Source: Warburgia ugandensis (lineage: Eukaryota; Streptophyta; Magnoliopsida; Canellales; Canellaceae). Taken from it: a stretch of 64,000 bases of DNA. Below are positions 26,472-38,164 of the stretch, piece after piece (positions within the stretch are counted from its first letter, which is position 1; each line of letters opens with the position of its first letter). Below the pieces are notes generated by a model. The model saw only the letters and a list, made by a program, of their open reading frames with translations, was not told the DNA's origin and searched no databases. The stretch lies in NCBI GenBank assembly GCA_035236585.1, contig CP141126.1, forward strand, positions 13,839,001-13,903,000, read 5' to 3'. A program made the position numbers and the translations under genes.

Positions 26472-29400
26472 TGTGACACCTCGGGTTTTTAACAATAATC
26501 TAATACTAGTTTTTATAAAAGTCGAGATCCCCGTTTTTAAAACTTTAATTTTTAAAATTGACCAAAAACAAAAACTTGAATAAAAGCATTTTTTTAAAAA
26601 TCTCGGGAGTCATTCAACTACAAAATCACAGATTTAACGATGAAATGATATCCCTATTTCTACTGAAAATTCAATAAAGTCTCCTCTGTATTTTGGACTA
26701 TCACACATGACACATGCTATACAACAATCACCTGATAAATATAATGACATGACATGACATGACTCTTAGAAGACTCAGTCTCCATGCCCATCTATCCAAA
26801 TAAAAAAAAATTCTCGATAAAAACATATAGGCTAATCATAGATAAGAAAATCAAGATATGACAACATTGCTTAGGGTCTGTCCATGCACAACCATCACAT
26901 CCAATATAAATACGTCAATACATTCAAGTCATAATGTAAATAATACACATATAGACCATAAATGATAACTGAGATGAGGTTTTGAACAAACCTTATCCAT
27001 TTCTGAGATCTTCTCCATGTAATGTTGAAGGCCACCATCACCTTTGTCTGCTCTGTCAATATGTCAAACCTGCCACCTCTCGTTGTATCTGAGGCATTGC
27101 AAACTAAAGTAATGCCTCAACAAGCAATCGCTTGTGTAGGTGACCACATTTAATATCAATAAAGAATAAGTAGTGTGATGTATAAATACTAGATTTTATG
27201 ATAAATTCCATGAGTGCAAAATCATTCATATAATACGTCAAATCAGCAATATTTGGGAGAGAAACAATGCATGAATAATAAAGATTCTGTAGCAAGAGCA
27301 ATGACAATCGAAAACATGATTTGTGCATGAGTTTAGAAATATCATAACTAAATATCATGGCATGCGAGACATGAATAATGCATGCTTATGCGTATGATAG
27401 AATCAAATAATAATTGAATTTATCATATCAAAACATGGATGCAAGTCATGAGTAACAAGGCACACAACTTTACCATGCCTCACGAGTGTCCCACTACACT
27501 CTCATATCCAACAATAAGTACTCATACCAATCATTGGATCCCTCACTTGTAGCTTGCATATTAGGTAGCTCACTCAGCCATAGGCCAGCCCACATCTGGC
27601 TGCCCACATGTATCAAGATATGGACATCTCAATGTATCTATACTATATGAGCATACATAATAAGTGTATAGATTGCTATACTGCAGTGACAACCACTCTA
27701 GGGTATCAACCACTGTCACTTACCATTGACACCAGAACATGAGACTACTGTTTGTCATGACATGGGAGTCAATCGGACCCTGTGGGTGGCCTGGCCATGA
27801 TTATCACAACTGCATGCAATTTGCCCACATATCAGGATGGGTGTCTATCATCTATAAATTCAGAAGGCAGGTGGTCAACCTTAATACCCTTCTAGCATAA
27901 CATCCACCAGGCAAAAACATGGAATAAATCATGAAAAATCCATACATAGTCAATTTTAAGAAGATCAAGTCAATAAGGTGTGCTAATACATCAATAGTCA
28001 TGCTTTAGAAACATGGCATAAATCATGTCAAGCAAAAGATATTATAAACATCAACAATGCATGATGAAGATAGTCTCAGGACAACATGAGAGTGACATAA
28101 AGTCCATGCCTTAAACTACTATCATAAATGAAACTCTCAAGTGGACACATCATGATTCATGAAATCAGGGAAATACAAAATGTAATTACCTACCTTAGAC
28201 AAAATACCACTCTCTGTACTTCCCAAATCAGTCGCACCTAACTCTAGCGCGATCCACCACAATTCCATCACCTGGATACATATCACATCCAGGTCATACT
28301 TAGAATCTAATTTATCAAACTTGGATTCTTAATTACACAGCATTATATTTTCGTATTCCAATACATTGTGTTCACGATAATATAAAGTTTTTTAGCCATG
28401 AAATCTAAAGGAGGTGCCCACCCTAATTAGCTAATAATTCAAATTATACTCAATCAGGCCCACTCATAACCATTTAGTCATTCTTCTTAATTATATCATT
28501 GCATATTTCAAAGTTACTAGGCTTAGATCATATCAATTTTTAGTAATTTATCATTTGAATCAACAAATTGGTCATTATTATATGAATTTCAGGTTCAATC
28601 TTATCTAATCACAGTCAAATCAACCCATCAAATGGTTAAGATAGTAATCTTATCATGTACAAGTCAAATCTGAATAATATCTAGTTGTCTGCTTGGTCGA
28701 ATCGTCCACCAATCATCTTAACTATGCCCGATTTCTGATATCCATGCTGATGTAGTCAAAATTCTTCACCTAATTGCCCCAGATCAAATAAAAATTTAGT
28801 AATTCTAACCAAAGAATCCAATCAAGTAATCTAAATGGTACTGATCATAGAATTTGATCCAATTTCATGCCTGAATTTTCAATTGATCTTAGCCGTTGAT
28901 CAAGATCAGCTAAATCCTCTCCATAAGTATTTCAGATAAAAAAAATCTTATCTAGATCTTAATCTACACTTTGTGTGGATCATAATGGACTATTTATATA
29001 TGAGAGTAATGATAGATCATCTCAGATCAGATGATCTAAAGTCTAATCAATATCTAATCAATTGGATGATTAGATCTTCCCTGATCAATTAATGGGAAGA
29101 TGTTATTATTTCTCGCGTTGCAAGGATCGCCAAGGTTATCACGGATCTCTAAGATCTTTCCTAGATTAGTTAGGATCGAAGATTGAAGTTCAAAGTGTAA
29201 TAAGGCATACCGGGTCAACTTGGTTCCCCCAAAACGAATTGGGAAAGAGTTGACTCAGCCAGTTGACTCACCCTAACTTGCCAGGTGAAAGGGGAAACAG
29301 GGGAAGAGGTGGCCAGCGATGGTTGTGACGAAGTCACCAACTGAGCTCAATCGCAATTGGAAATGGGTCATGGCTCGCTGGCCCTCCTAAGGCTTGGCTA

Positions 29401-30240
29401 AGCCGATGATGAAAAAGCAAGGGAGAAGGGGAGATCGAGTTCATGGCTAGCATGAGCGCACTAGTGTACTAGGTTGGCTGCTCTGCAAGTGAACCTGATC
29501 GGAGAGGGAGATGGGTAATCCATCTGGGAAAAGGGGAAGGAGTGGGATGCCAGGGAGGTGATCAGGTCTCTGCCTGTCACCTGTGAATAGGGGGAGAGAA
29601 AACCAGATGTGTGGCCTAAAGGGAAACTCAATCTGGGTTCTTGTCAACGTTGGAGAGGGGAAACGGGTTGTTTGATAGTGAAACCCTGATCTAGTTTTCT
29701 ATCGATGCCTGAAGAAAACCTAATTTGGGTTATTGCCAGAGAGAAAGGGGAGATGGCTGCTTGTTGGTGAAAAAAAAAAAAAATGATCTAATTTCTGTTA
29801 GCACTAAAAGAAGGAATTAAAATAGTTTGCCAGAAAACCCAACAGGGGAGCTACATGCTAGAGCTAAGGAAAGGAAGATCAAATAGGGGGAGTTGACGTC
29901 AATGGCTGATAATTCACGAGTCACGCTCACTCCTCATATGGCGCTGCACCTGCAGCCCGCAAAACGATAAAACAAGGGTGGCATTATCAATTTTAACTCC
30001 CTCTAAATTTGTAAAACTTTTGAATTTTTCTACCTCTATCACTATTTCATGCAAAATTAGTGTCATTAGAATCATATGGACGCGCACATTCCAAATTTGA
30101 TAGCCTCAAGTCCAATTTCTGAATTTAAAAGAAGGTCATTTTCATGAAACTCAATTTTTATAAAATTAAATTATGATTTTCTTGCCATCAAAATTATAAT
30201 ATAATACATAGAAAATGACTTGAAATTGAGGGTCCTTACA
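26472..30240 (-). mobile_element. LTR-like element, copy 2 of the solo-LTR family
   Basis: On the plus strand it begins TGTGACACCTCGGG and ends GGGTCCTTACA, a TG...CA pair matching copy 1 in the same orientation. Internal matches to copy 1 include GCATTGCAAA...AATGCCTCAA...ATCGCTTGTGTAG (27093-27140 versus 14400-14455) and the CTGCAGTGACAACC...CATTGACACCA block (27680-27735 versus 14793-14850). At 3769 bp it is longer than copy 1, and I saw no coding domains. The flanking 5-mers (AATGA left, AGTGC right) do not match, so no target duplication is present at these ends. Confidence 0.68.
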
Positions 30241-31419
30241 AGTGCATCCTGGTGACATTATTTTATTTTTGGTTTTGTCCATATTCTATCTGAGTAGTTG
30301 AAATTTTTTTTAAACTTTGATTTTCAATTCAGAAAGTAACATAACTCTAAATTTCGATTCGAGAGAACTATTGGATTAGTCTCATCAACACAAAAATAAT
30401 TATGCAATAAAATTTTAGATCATAGTACATCTTAAATTGATTCATATCTAAAACTCATAGAATAATGTAGATCCATCTGTCAAAAGTGATTTTCCCTTAG
30501 AACTTGATCATTTAGATGATTTAGTAAAGTAAATAGATTGATCTAATAGTTAGAATATTCAAATAAACTTGAATGTTGATATGAATCATTGAATAAAATG
30601 AAACCATGGATCTGACCTACAAGAATTAGATTTGACCATCAAATTGATGGATTAAGTAATAATACACAATTAAATCTTAAAAAACGCTGAGGATATGTAA
30701 GATCAAGACATATCACACACAAAGATAGATAATTAAGTCACCGATGGTAGTAATGAGGTTGATCTAATGGTTAGATCATTCCAAAAACCCCAAATTGATT
30801 GAGATTAGACCTTAGAGTAAATGAAAAACATTTATCCGACTGATCAAAGTATTTGAACCTTACTGCTTTTGATCCTACTCCCGCTCCAGTTCATATTCTT
30901 AACACAAAAACCTCCTATTCCCACTTGTACTACTAGCAAGAGACAAGCTCTTGCTCCTATTATTTTGTTGCAGTTATGATTTCAATTTTGGATGCCAGTT
31001 TTAGGTTCCTTTTGTTCCTATTGCTTGTATTCCAGTTGCCAGTTTATACTAAATATGTAATATGATAGTTGCCTATTCATCACAAGAGATTAACTAACTA
31101 TGACAAAGCAAGGAAAGACTACTGCCAATACGCCAGTTCCTACTACCAACTACCAATGGACTTGTGCCTACTACCTCTCCATACCTATTAAAGCCAATAC
31201 TCTACTTCTTATATGCCGATTCATACTAGTTATTCATGTTTGTGTGACTCTTCTTGTCATTTTGCTTCATCATCCCTATTCCTGAGAGTTGGCTTATTTG
31301 CGAGTGCCTATTTTAACTTCTTACTAACTAGCTAAGCCCAAAAGAGTGATAAAAGATAGGTTGCTTGTATACCTATTCCTTCTAGCTTTCCAGCTAGATA
31401 TCCTATTATATCAATTGCT
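30241..31419. other. No recognised gene
   Basis: AT-rich with no recognised domain; a plus-strand frame at 31100-31285 carries no known motif. Confidence 0.5.
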
Positions 31420-31805
31420 TCTTGACTTAGAAAATTTTCACTTAAGGCAAAACAATTCGAGGTGGATGTAAATCTTGGATGAAGACAAAGTTTTCAATAG
31501 ACCTTACAAACAATGTAAGTATATGACTTATCTTTTCTAAATATATCTCTGTAATTAATATAGTTGAACTGTAAGCTGTGACTGACTAGATCTGGGATGC
31601 ATGTATTTTTATTTTTATTTTATAAAAAATTCAATTATTTTGTTTTCTTAGAAATAAATGGCACTCAGGGTTTTCAAAACGCATTTAAAAGAAAAATATT
31701 CTTCTGTTGCATCATTTTTATAAAATTATTTTCAAATAATGATCGATCCCACATTAAGAATTAGCTTTGCATTTAAAAATGCATTCGAAAACCTGAGTCA
31801 TCACA
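31420..31805 (+). mobile_element. LTR-family 3' end fragment, copy 4
   Basis: The segment ends ACCTGAGTCATCACA, the counterpart of CCCGGGTCGTGACA at the end of the copy at 49744-52187. It shares GGCACTCAGGGTTTT (there GACACTCGGGGTTTT) and the GTAAGTA...GTAATTA...TGTGACT series. The 5' part of the LTR could not be followed, so the left boundary is approximate. Confidence 0.55.
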
Positions 31806-32949
31806 ATTGACCCATCAAGAACTCCTCCCTTATAAATCAAACTTTAGAAAAACTTCAAAGACTTTACACTTGAAATGTATCATTCTTTGTAGAATAATAG
31901 AGTAGGCGTTCTTGAGGTTCACGGGTATGATTTGGAGTGGCTGGGCTAACTCGGAACTAAGGTGTGGGGCTTAACATGAGCGTTGCATGGCCGTGAAGGT
32001 GTTGATTTAGTAGGTTATGACATCATGCTCGACCATGACCCAACATATTTAGGATCAAAGACCTGCCTTTGGGTGATTCGACCATCAACCTATTTGCTCT
32101 GGCTTCTAATACCTCCCAAACATAACATAACGATGATTGGATGCTTTTAGAAGTGGAATTAAGACCCTTCTTTGCATAATGTTTCCAAATCATCCCTTTT
32201 TGTGATCAAATGTATTATTTTTAAGCGCTAAAATAATTCTATCCGCAGGATTTTTCAACTACTTGTCATTTAATGCTAAATTAATCAAATGAACGGTTCA
32301 AATCAGCTAAAGATGAAAAACCTCATGCAAAAAGTGGATGCCCGGACTCCACACGCTTTGGTTTAGCATTTTTCATACGAAAATGATACCATTTCTTTGA
32401 CTGGGAAGGAATTTCTTGGAAGATTTAGCTATATACAAGTAGAATCGGCAAAACGGATTGCTTGGATTAAATCTATTTTTATTTGTTGTGGATCTAGATC
32501 TAAATGGATAGAATATATTAAATCAAGTAATTCCAATCCATATCTGATCAGCATCTAGACGAGGGATTTCTTGATAATATACAAATACAAAATTAATAAA
32601 AAAATAAAAAAATTTATTAGTGAATTTCGTAAACAATCAGTCATGATGGAATTTAATTCTCCAAATAAATTTTGTCTAGACTACAGCTCCCCTAAGCCAC
32701 TCATTGATGAGACATACCAAAGTTACAACCCATCTGATAATCCTAGGCCTCTTATTTTTGTCCTTCAAAAGGACAGTTCAAAAGGTCACAAGGCAACGGT
32801 TTATATTAATAGACAAAAGTTTATATCTCTAATCCATAGCACACCTCGTCAGTTGAATGGCTCTGATCAATGAAATGGTTGGTCACACGTATTTTATCCT
32901 GGTGAATATGTGAGAGGAACCAAAATTTGCAGGTCATCTTTTGCCCTAA

Positions 32950-32980
<31 letters not shown>

Positions 32981-33150
32981 GTATTTGCAGATTTTCAATT
33001 GAAATTTTATCTCAATCTACTTCGACATCATTACTGATTATTAATAAACAACTTCAAATAATAGCATAGAAAAGCTAAAGATAAGTAGTTCAAACAGATT
33101 CGGAAAGACTATACAAAAACCTTTTTTTCTTCAGAATTATTCGCCTTGTG
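31806..33150. other. Downstream flank of hydrolase gene; no gene seen
   Basis: AT-rich. A 100-codon plus-strand frame at 32571-32873 has low-complexity Lys/Ile at its start and no known motif; I do not call it a gene. A short (AAT)n repeat lies at 32949-32980. Confidence 0.5.
32949..32980. repeat. (AAT)n microsatellite
   Basis: About 32 bases of an AAT trinucleotide repeat. Confidence 0.95.
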
Positions 33151-33156
33151 TTTATT
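33151..33156 (-). promoter_or_regulatory. Candidate poly(A) signal
   Basis: AATAAA on the minus strand, 44 bases past the stop codon of the intact minus-strand hydrolase gene. Plant poly(A) signals are loose, so this is suggestive only. Confidence 0.35.
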
Positions 33157-33199
33157 CTTTTAAAGACGTTTCGCTCAATTTTACGGGATGAAGGTCCTC

Positions 33200-36100
33200 C
33201 TACTTAGATGACGAAATAGAGGGCTCTTCTCCAAGTAAAAGTGCCCTCAGAATAGCGTCACTCCAACCCTTGGCAAACATGAACATGTGCCCACCATCAG
33301 GAACTTCATGATATTTGATCCAAGGAAGCTTTTTCGCTACATAGCGCTGTAGAAGGAAGGGAACAAACCTATCTTCGTATCCTTGCCATAGGTGGATTGT
33401 ACCCTCATTGTTTGGAAATGGGTTCTGTATTTCCATAGGATCAAACTCCCAAGTGCCAAATCCGACCATCAAATCTCGATGCATGGATTCGTGTTCGCCT
33501 TGTTGCAGTGCCTTATCCTGGAATCAACAGAAATATGGTAAGCTTAATACGAAGAAAGCAAACCACCTAAAATTATATAAGGCGCCCAATTGCCAGAAAG
33601 TTTGAGGCTAATTAGCTGCGTTCTAACATCAAATTTCTCCGCTGGAATGCAAATGACATTCAAGACTCTGTCCTTTTTCTAGCAAATAGCAGGAGAGAAG
33701 TATACAACCTTAAATGTGAAACCATTCAATTGGGAAAGCACATACCGCAAGGGAGCCTCGGGCAACGGCAAACTTCTGAAGGATCTCTATGTCCTGGCGA
33801 CTGAAAACAGCAGGGTTTCTTGAAACAACAGCCGATGCAGGGAACCATTTCTGGGTCATCCACCAGTACAGCAAGGGACGAACATAGTGTACGACACGAA
33901 GTGCCCATTGGTCGTGTACATGCTGCTGTTTGTAGGCTTCTTTAGATAAATTGGCTGGGAAAGAAGGCCACCAGTAGTTGGCAACTGGAACCAGTAGTGC
34001 TGCACCTGCTAATCTGCAAGGATACAACATCATTATGTATAAACACAAAAAAAAGAGAAATGACGAGTGGTGTTCCCGATAGATCTTATCTACAAGAGAA
34101 TAGCTAACCAAAGCGCACCAAGAGGTAAAACTTGCAGGAAGGAGTTCACTTTTCTACGATCCACTTAGGTCGTCTGATTGCTTTTGCTTTGGATGTCTCC
34201 TATTCTAAAAACCATAAAGCGCACATTGGATAATTCTAATATCTAAAAAGTTATTCATAGATGGCTAGAAACTTATGGACAAACTTTTATATTTAATGAT
34301 AAAAAACACAATCCATAATATGCTAATTTTTTTCATTTTTTGCTCTTGCAAGATATCTAAAGTATGATCAATTAGATAAGCCATTCAGATCCTTCATGCA
34401 TTAAGTTAGAGCACTTTGAGCCGTGGCTAAAGTGCTTTAGTTTAGCATTGCACCAACCATAAAAGCTCCAAGATCAATGTTCCGAGGGTTAGGGTTGTCT
34501 ACTATATGAGATATTTGGAGCAGGGGGAATGGCCCATATGTGGTTCCACAACCGAATCATTCGGATCACCATAGCGCTAGGGCCTACCTCTGCTTCACAT
34601 GTCAACACTTCGGTATGTCATAGGCACGCATTTTTATTATTATTATTATTATTTGTCTTTACAAGCTAAGAATTATCAAGTAAATCACACAGACACTTTC
34701 ACTCACACCTTCACTTCAATCTAATCTCCTGCTAAAAGGTAAAGCAGCGACTCAAACCTACAACCAAGCATATTCTAAGAAAGATGCCAAGTTGTATGCA
34801 CCAGCTACATCAGACATTTGTTGGCGTTTTTCTAATTAGTTTAATATAGAATTTTTGCTGCCAAAAATTAAAGACTATTAGCAGCAAGACCTAACTACAC
34901 TATAGGTGCGGTCTAGCGACCATATTTTATGGCGCTCACTCTTGAACGATCAAACTTTTTCATCATATTGCTTTAGATTTAGATGTCTTATTGATAAAAA
35001 ATCATGAACCTTGAATGATACTAGCAGCTAAACAGCATTTGAAAAAGTTGTATATAAAAACAACATTTTAGAAATTTAGTAAACAATACACAGCTTTCTA
35101 ATAGCTAGAGTCATCCAAACCATATGCCTTTTCATCTGCAAGATACGTAAGTCTTTGAGCCATGGGATGAACGAGTTTGGCTCATTTAACGTTGGACCCC
35201 ATAAATTTTGGTCTAAAGCAAATTATTCAGTGTCCCAAATATAAAAAAGAAAAAAAGAAAGAAAAAGAAAACCAACAATTCGTACTAAAATAGCAAAATG
35301 GCAAGAACCTCGCGCCAGCAATAAACTCCATTGGAATAAAAATTTTATAACCAAACTGGAAAAGCCTTATCCTAGCCTCAGGGTTTTATCCTGAGCGTTT
35401 ACGGTGTTTCTGCGCGTATATCAGTACACCTATCCATTCCTTCGCTTCTTAGTTGCTTTACCTGTATTCTTTTCGAATTTTCCGAGCCGTCCATTTGAAC
35501 TAGAGCGGAATGGAGAATCTTTTGTAGAATTTGATCAGAAGATCTCAACGAAGCAGTATTTTGCCAATTTATGGTTATATGACATCTAATTCCACATATA
35601 ATGCTAATCATGAAAACCATGGACCGAACTACAACCACGAAAACCATATAACAGGGACAGTCTAACACGACTTAGCGAAAGTAGGCGCAGACTCGGCAGC
35701 AGTCCGTGTTTTGACCGGGACCGAGTCAGAACTTGACTCGCAAGAGATCGAGATCGCTGCTCTTTTCGGAAATCTATCCGGTTCTCTCAGTTGAATTGAA
35801 TCTCCACGTTCTCAAATTGCATTTAAGAAATGTGTAATGGAGGAATAAGAAGATCGTACCTGTGGGGAATGTATTTGATGCAGCCCCAAGTAGCAGAACC
35901 ACCCATCGACACTCCAATCACATGAAACTTCGGTCCCAACTTCATCTGGTCTGCCAATTCTTCGATGTCCAAAGCTTCGCTCTTCACCGTTTTCTTCGGA
36001 TTTGGATCGCTTTCTCCGTACCCAGCTCTATCATATGACAAGAAATAGATTCCCAGCCCTTCCACTAACTCCTGAAATCAAATTAAACCCAAAAAAAAAA

Positions 36101-36425
36101 AAAGCCCATTAAATTACACTTGCTCGACACTTTCTCCTCATGAATAAAGCAGTTTCCCCACTCGCTATCTTACTGGAGATGCTGGAAGTGCGAAGTCTCT
36201 GGTGCCACGCAAGCCATGAACAAGGATGATCTTATAGTTCGCTTTCTCTTTTGGAACCCCGGTTTCTTTGTAGGCAAGATGTCTTCCATCTCTGAGTTCG
36301 ATTCTTGGGGCAGTCACAGGAGGACCATTTGGAGTACCACAGATCTTTGGAGGGGGAGGTTTTATGGCCTGATAAGCCCATCCCAGGAAACCCACGAGCA
36401 AAACAAGCAATATTCGTGCAAGCAT
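33200..36425 (-). CDS. Alpha/beta-hydrolase family protein, intact, 349 aa
   Basis: A predicted membrane-anchored serine hydrolase; the substrate is unknown. Coding exons are 36425-36174, 36071-35860, 34013-33746 and 33517-33200. Every intron is GT-AG with phases 0, 2 and 0, and the lengths sum to 350 codons including the stop. Residues about 4-20 form a hydrophobic anchor before a Pro-rich PPPP stretch. HG at 70-71 fits the oxyanion loop, and DRAGYGESDPNP follows near 98-109. The likely triad is Ser139 in GVSMGG, Asp293 in WQGYEDR and His321 in DGGHM. The architecture fits the plant alpha/beta-hydrolase family similar to Arabidopsis At5g22460 (from memory, not searched). The start was chosen because paralogues have an acceptor one or two bases before the equivalent ATG; here TTTTCAAG precedes it. 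An in-frame ATG 12 codons upstream is an alternative. The plus-strand pseudogene lies head-to-head 1.7 kb away. Confidence 0.9.
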
Positions 36426-36666
36426 CCTTGAAAACTTATGAATATCTTCTCTCTGCATCAGAAACGCGTTTGTGTTAGATCCAGATCTGCTCCTGGATGA
36501 CGGGTTAGGGGTAAACAGAGAATTTTTCTCAAAATGGTTTGGGAAGAAATAGCAAGAATGAGAAAACCTACATGAAAAATGCTCTGGCTCTTTTTCCATC
36601 ACCGAGTGTAACATCTCACCAAAAAATAAAAAATAAAAACGAAATTGCCTTAAACAAGGGGGGGTG

Positions 36667-36674
36667 TTTATAAA
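36667..36674 (-). promoter_or_regulatory. Candidate TATA box of the intact hydrolase gene
   Basis: TTTATAAA, readable on either strand, lies about 240 bases upstream of the chosen ATG; another TATAAAG-like word is near 36754-36762. The family appears to have a leader intron, so such a distance is plausible, but the choice is uncertain. Confidence 0.3.
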
Positions 36675-36762
36675 GAGCAATGCCAATTTCCTGAAATAAG
36701 TAGTCAAATAAATGACCGAGAGACACTAGATTGCTTCTTGGCAGCTGGGAGGAGCGTCTTTA

Positions 36763-37608
36763 TAACATCTCCCTTTTCACAGTAGTCTCTGCCCAACCAA
36801 TTCTGCATTTAATAGCATTTTGGCACGGCGTAGATCAATGCACCCAATGCGTGTCCATATTTCTTTTTCTGTTTGGTAGGTCGTATCCATCTTCTTTCTA
36901 GCATCCAAGGTTGGAAAGGTGGGAATTGGTTAGAGAAGGTAAAGCGAAATTTCCAATTACAGAAAGACAAATAGAGTAAGTCCCACTAGGCGATTTAGTG
37001 AGAACACGAGAGAGACTCTCACCTTCTTCTTTCCCTTCAAAGCTTAAGCTTTTCTTTTCTTTTTACAAATTTTGCTTTTCTTTGGAATACAGGTGGAGTT
37101 CCACTGCACAAAAGATTGAAAAGAAACAGGGACGATTTAGTGTGAATGTGAGAGAGAATCGCTCTCACCTTCTTCCCTTTGGGGCATAGGCTTTAATTTG
37201 TTTTCTTTTATTTTGTTTCTTATCAATTTACCCTTTTTTGGAACAGTAGTGGACCTTCTTCCTATTGTTCAAGAAAACTACCTTTACTGACAGAGACGCA
37301 GAGGAAGCCTATGTCGAGATACAAGGATAGATACAAACACCTATAAAGCCTAGTTGGTGAACCGAACCGTCCAACTTCTCAGACTTATCTTGGAGTATCA
37401 AACCGTCTTTTGATGATAAAATGCTGTTAAACGTTTCATTGATCAATGATTTACCTCTTGGTTGTTGAACTTTACCGAGCTACCCATTTTCAACTCCAGA
37501 ACGGTAGTAGCTGGGGCCATCCACTGAAGGTCAATATTGGTTTATTGCCTTTTTTAAGTATGTGTCACACAGGTACTAAAGTCTTGCCCCATGTTTACTT
37601 TATAGTGC

Positions 37609-37654
<46 letters not shown>

Positions 37655-38116
37655 GAAAGGGATGGACCACAAGGGTCAATAATATATCTCATATGGAGTT
37701 TGTTTTTACATGTATAATGCATGAATTTGCAGGATTACATGCACACAAGTAGGCTGTCCAAACTCTTCATCTTCAGCACCAGGACTGTTACATTGGGTGC
37801 TGCTAATCCTTCAATCTGCTAGGACTTCTTCACATTTTATCTTTTATTTTTCTGGAATCTAGGTGAGTCATCCATTTTTCGGCAGAGTAATAGTGGTTAG
37901 GATCATTCCATTCAGATGCTTTAGTGCATCTAAGATGAGGCTAAGGCAATGTGGTGTTTGGATCCATCCGTGCAGAATCGATCTAATGCAGAAACTAAAT
38001 GAGGCCCGATTTGAAAACCTTATGTGATCGGGTTTATGTGATGCGATATAGTCACATAAACGGGATTACATAAGCCATACCAAGCAGGTACCAGGAATTC
38101 TGTATACTGTCTTTAT
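36763..38116. other. Intergenic space between divergent hydrolase copies
   Basis: No gene was seen. It holds pyrimidine-rich tracts near 37020-37080 and 37190-37230 and the (TA)n tract. A GGATGGACCACAAGGGTCAA phrase at about 37660-37680 resembles part of the Au SINE found at 62653-62847 and may be a small fragment of one. Confidence 0.45.
37610..37652. repeat. (TA)n microsatellite
   Basis: About 43 bases of alternating T and A. Confidence 0.97.
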
Positions 38117-38164
38117 TTGCTTACAATGCCATGTCTTCATCAAGTAATCCGAGCTTTTACAGGA

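Noticed and set aside
32571-32873. 100-codon plus-strand frame near the intact hydrolase gene
   Set aside because: Lys/Ile-rich start, no recognisable motif, no splice or promoter context.
35399-35668. 89-codon minus-strand frame within intron 2 of the intact hydrolase gene
   Set aside because: It lies between well-supported splice sites in intron 2 and has no similarity to the family.
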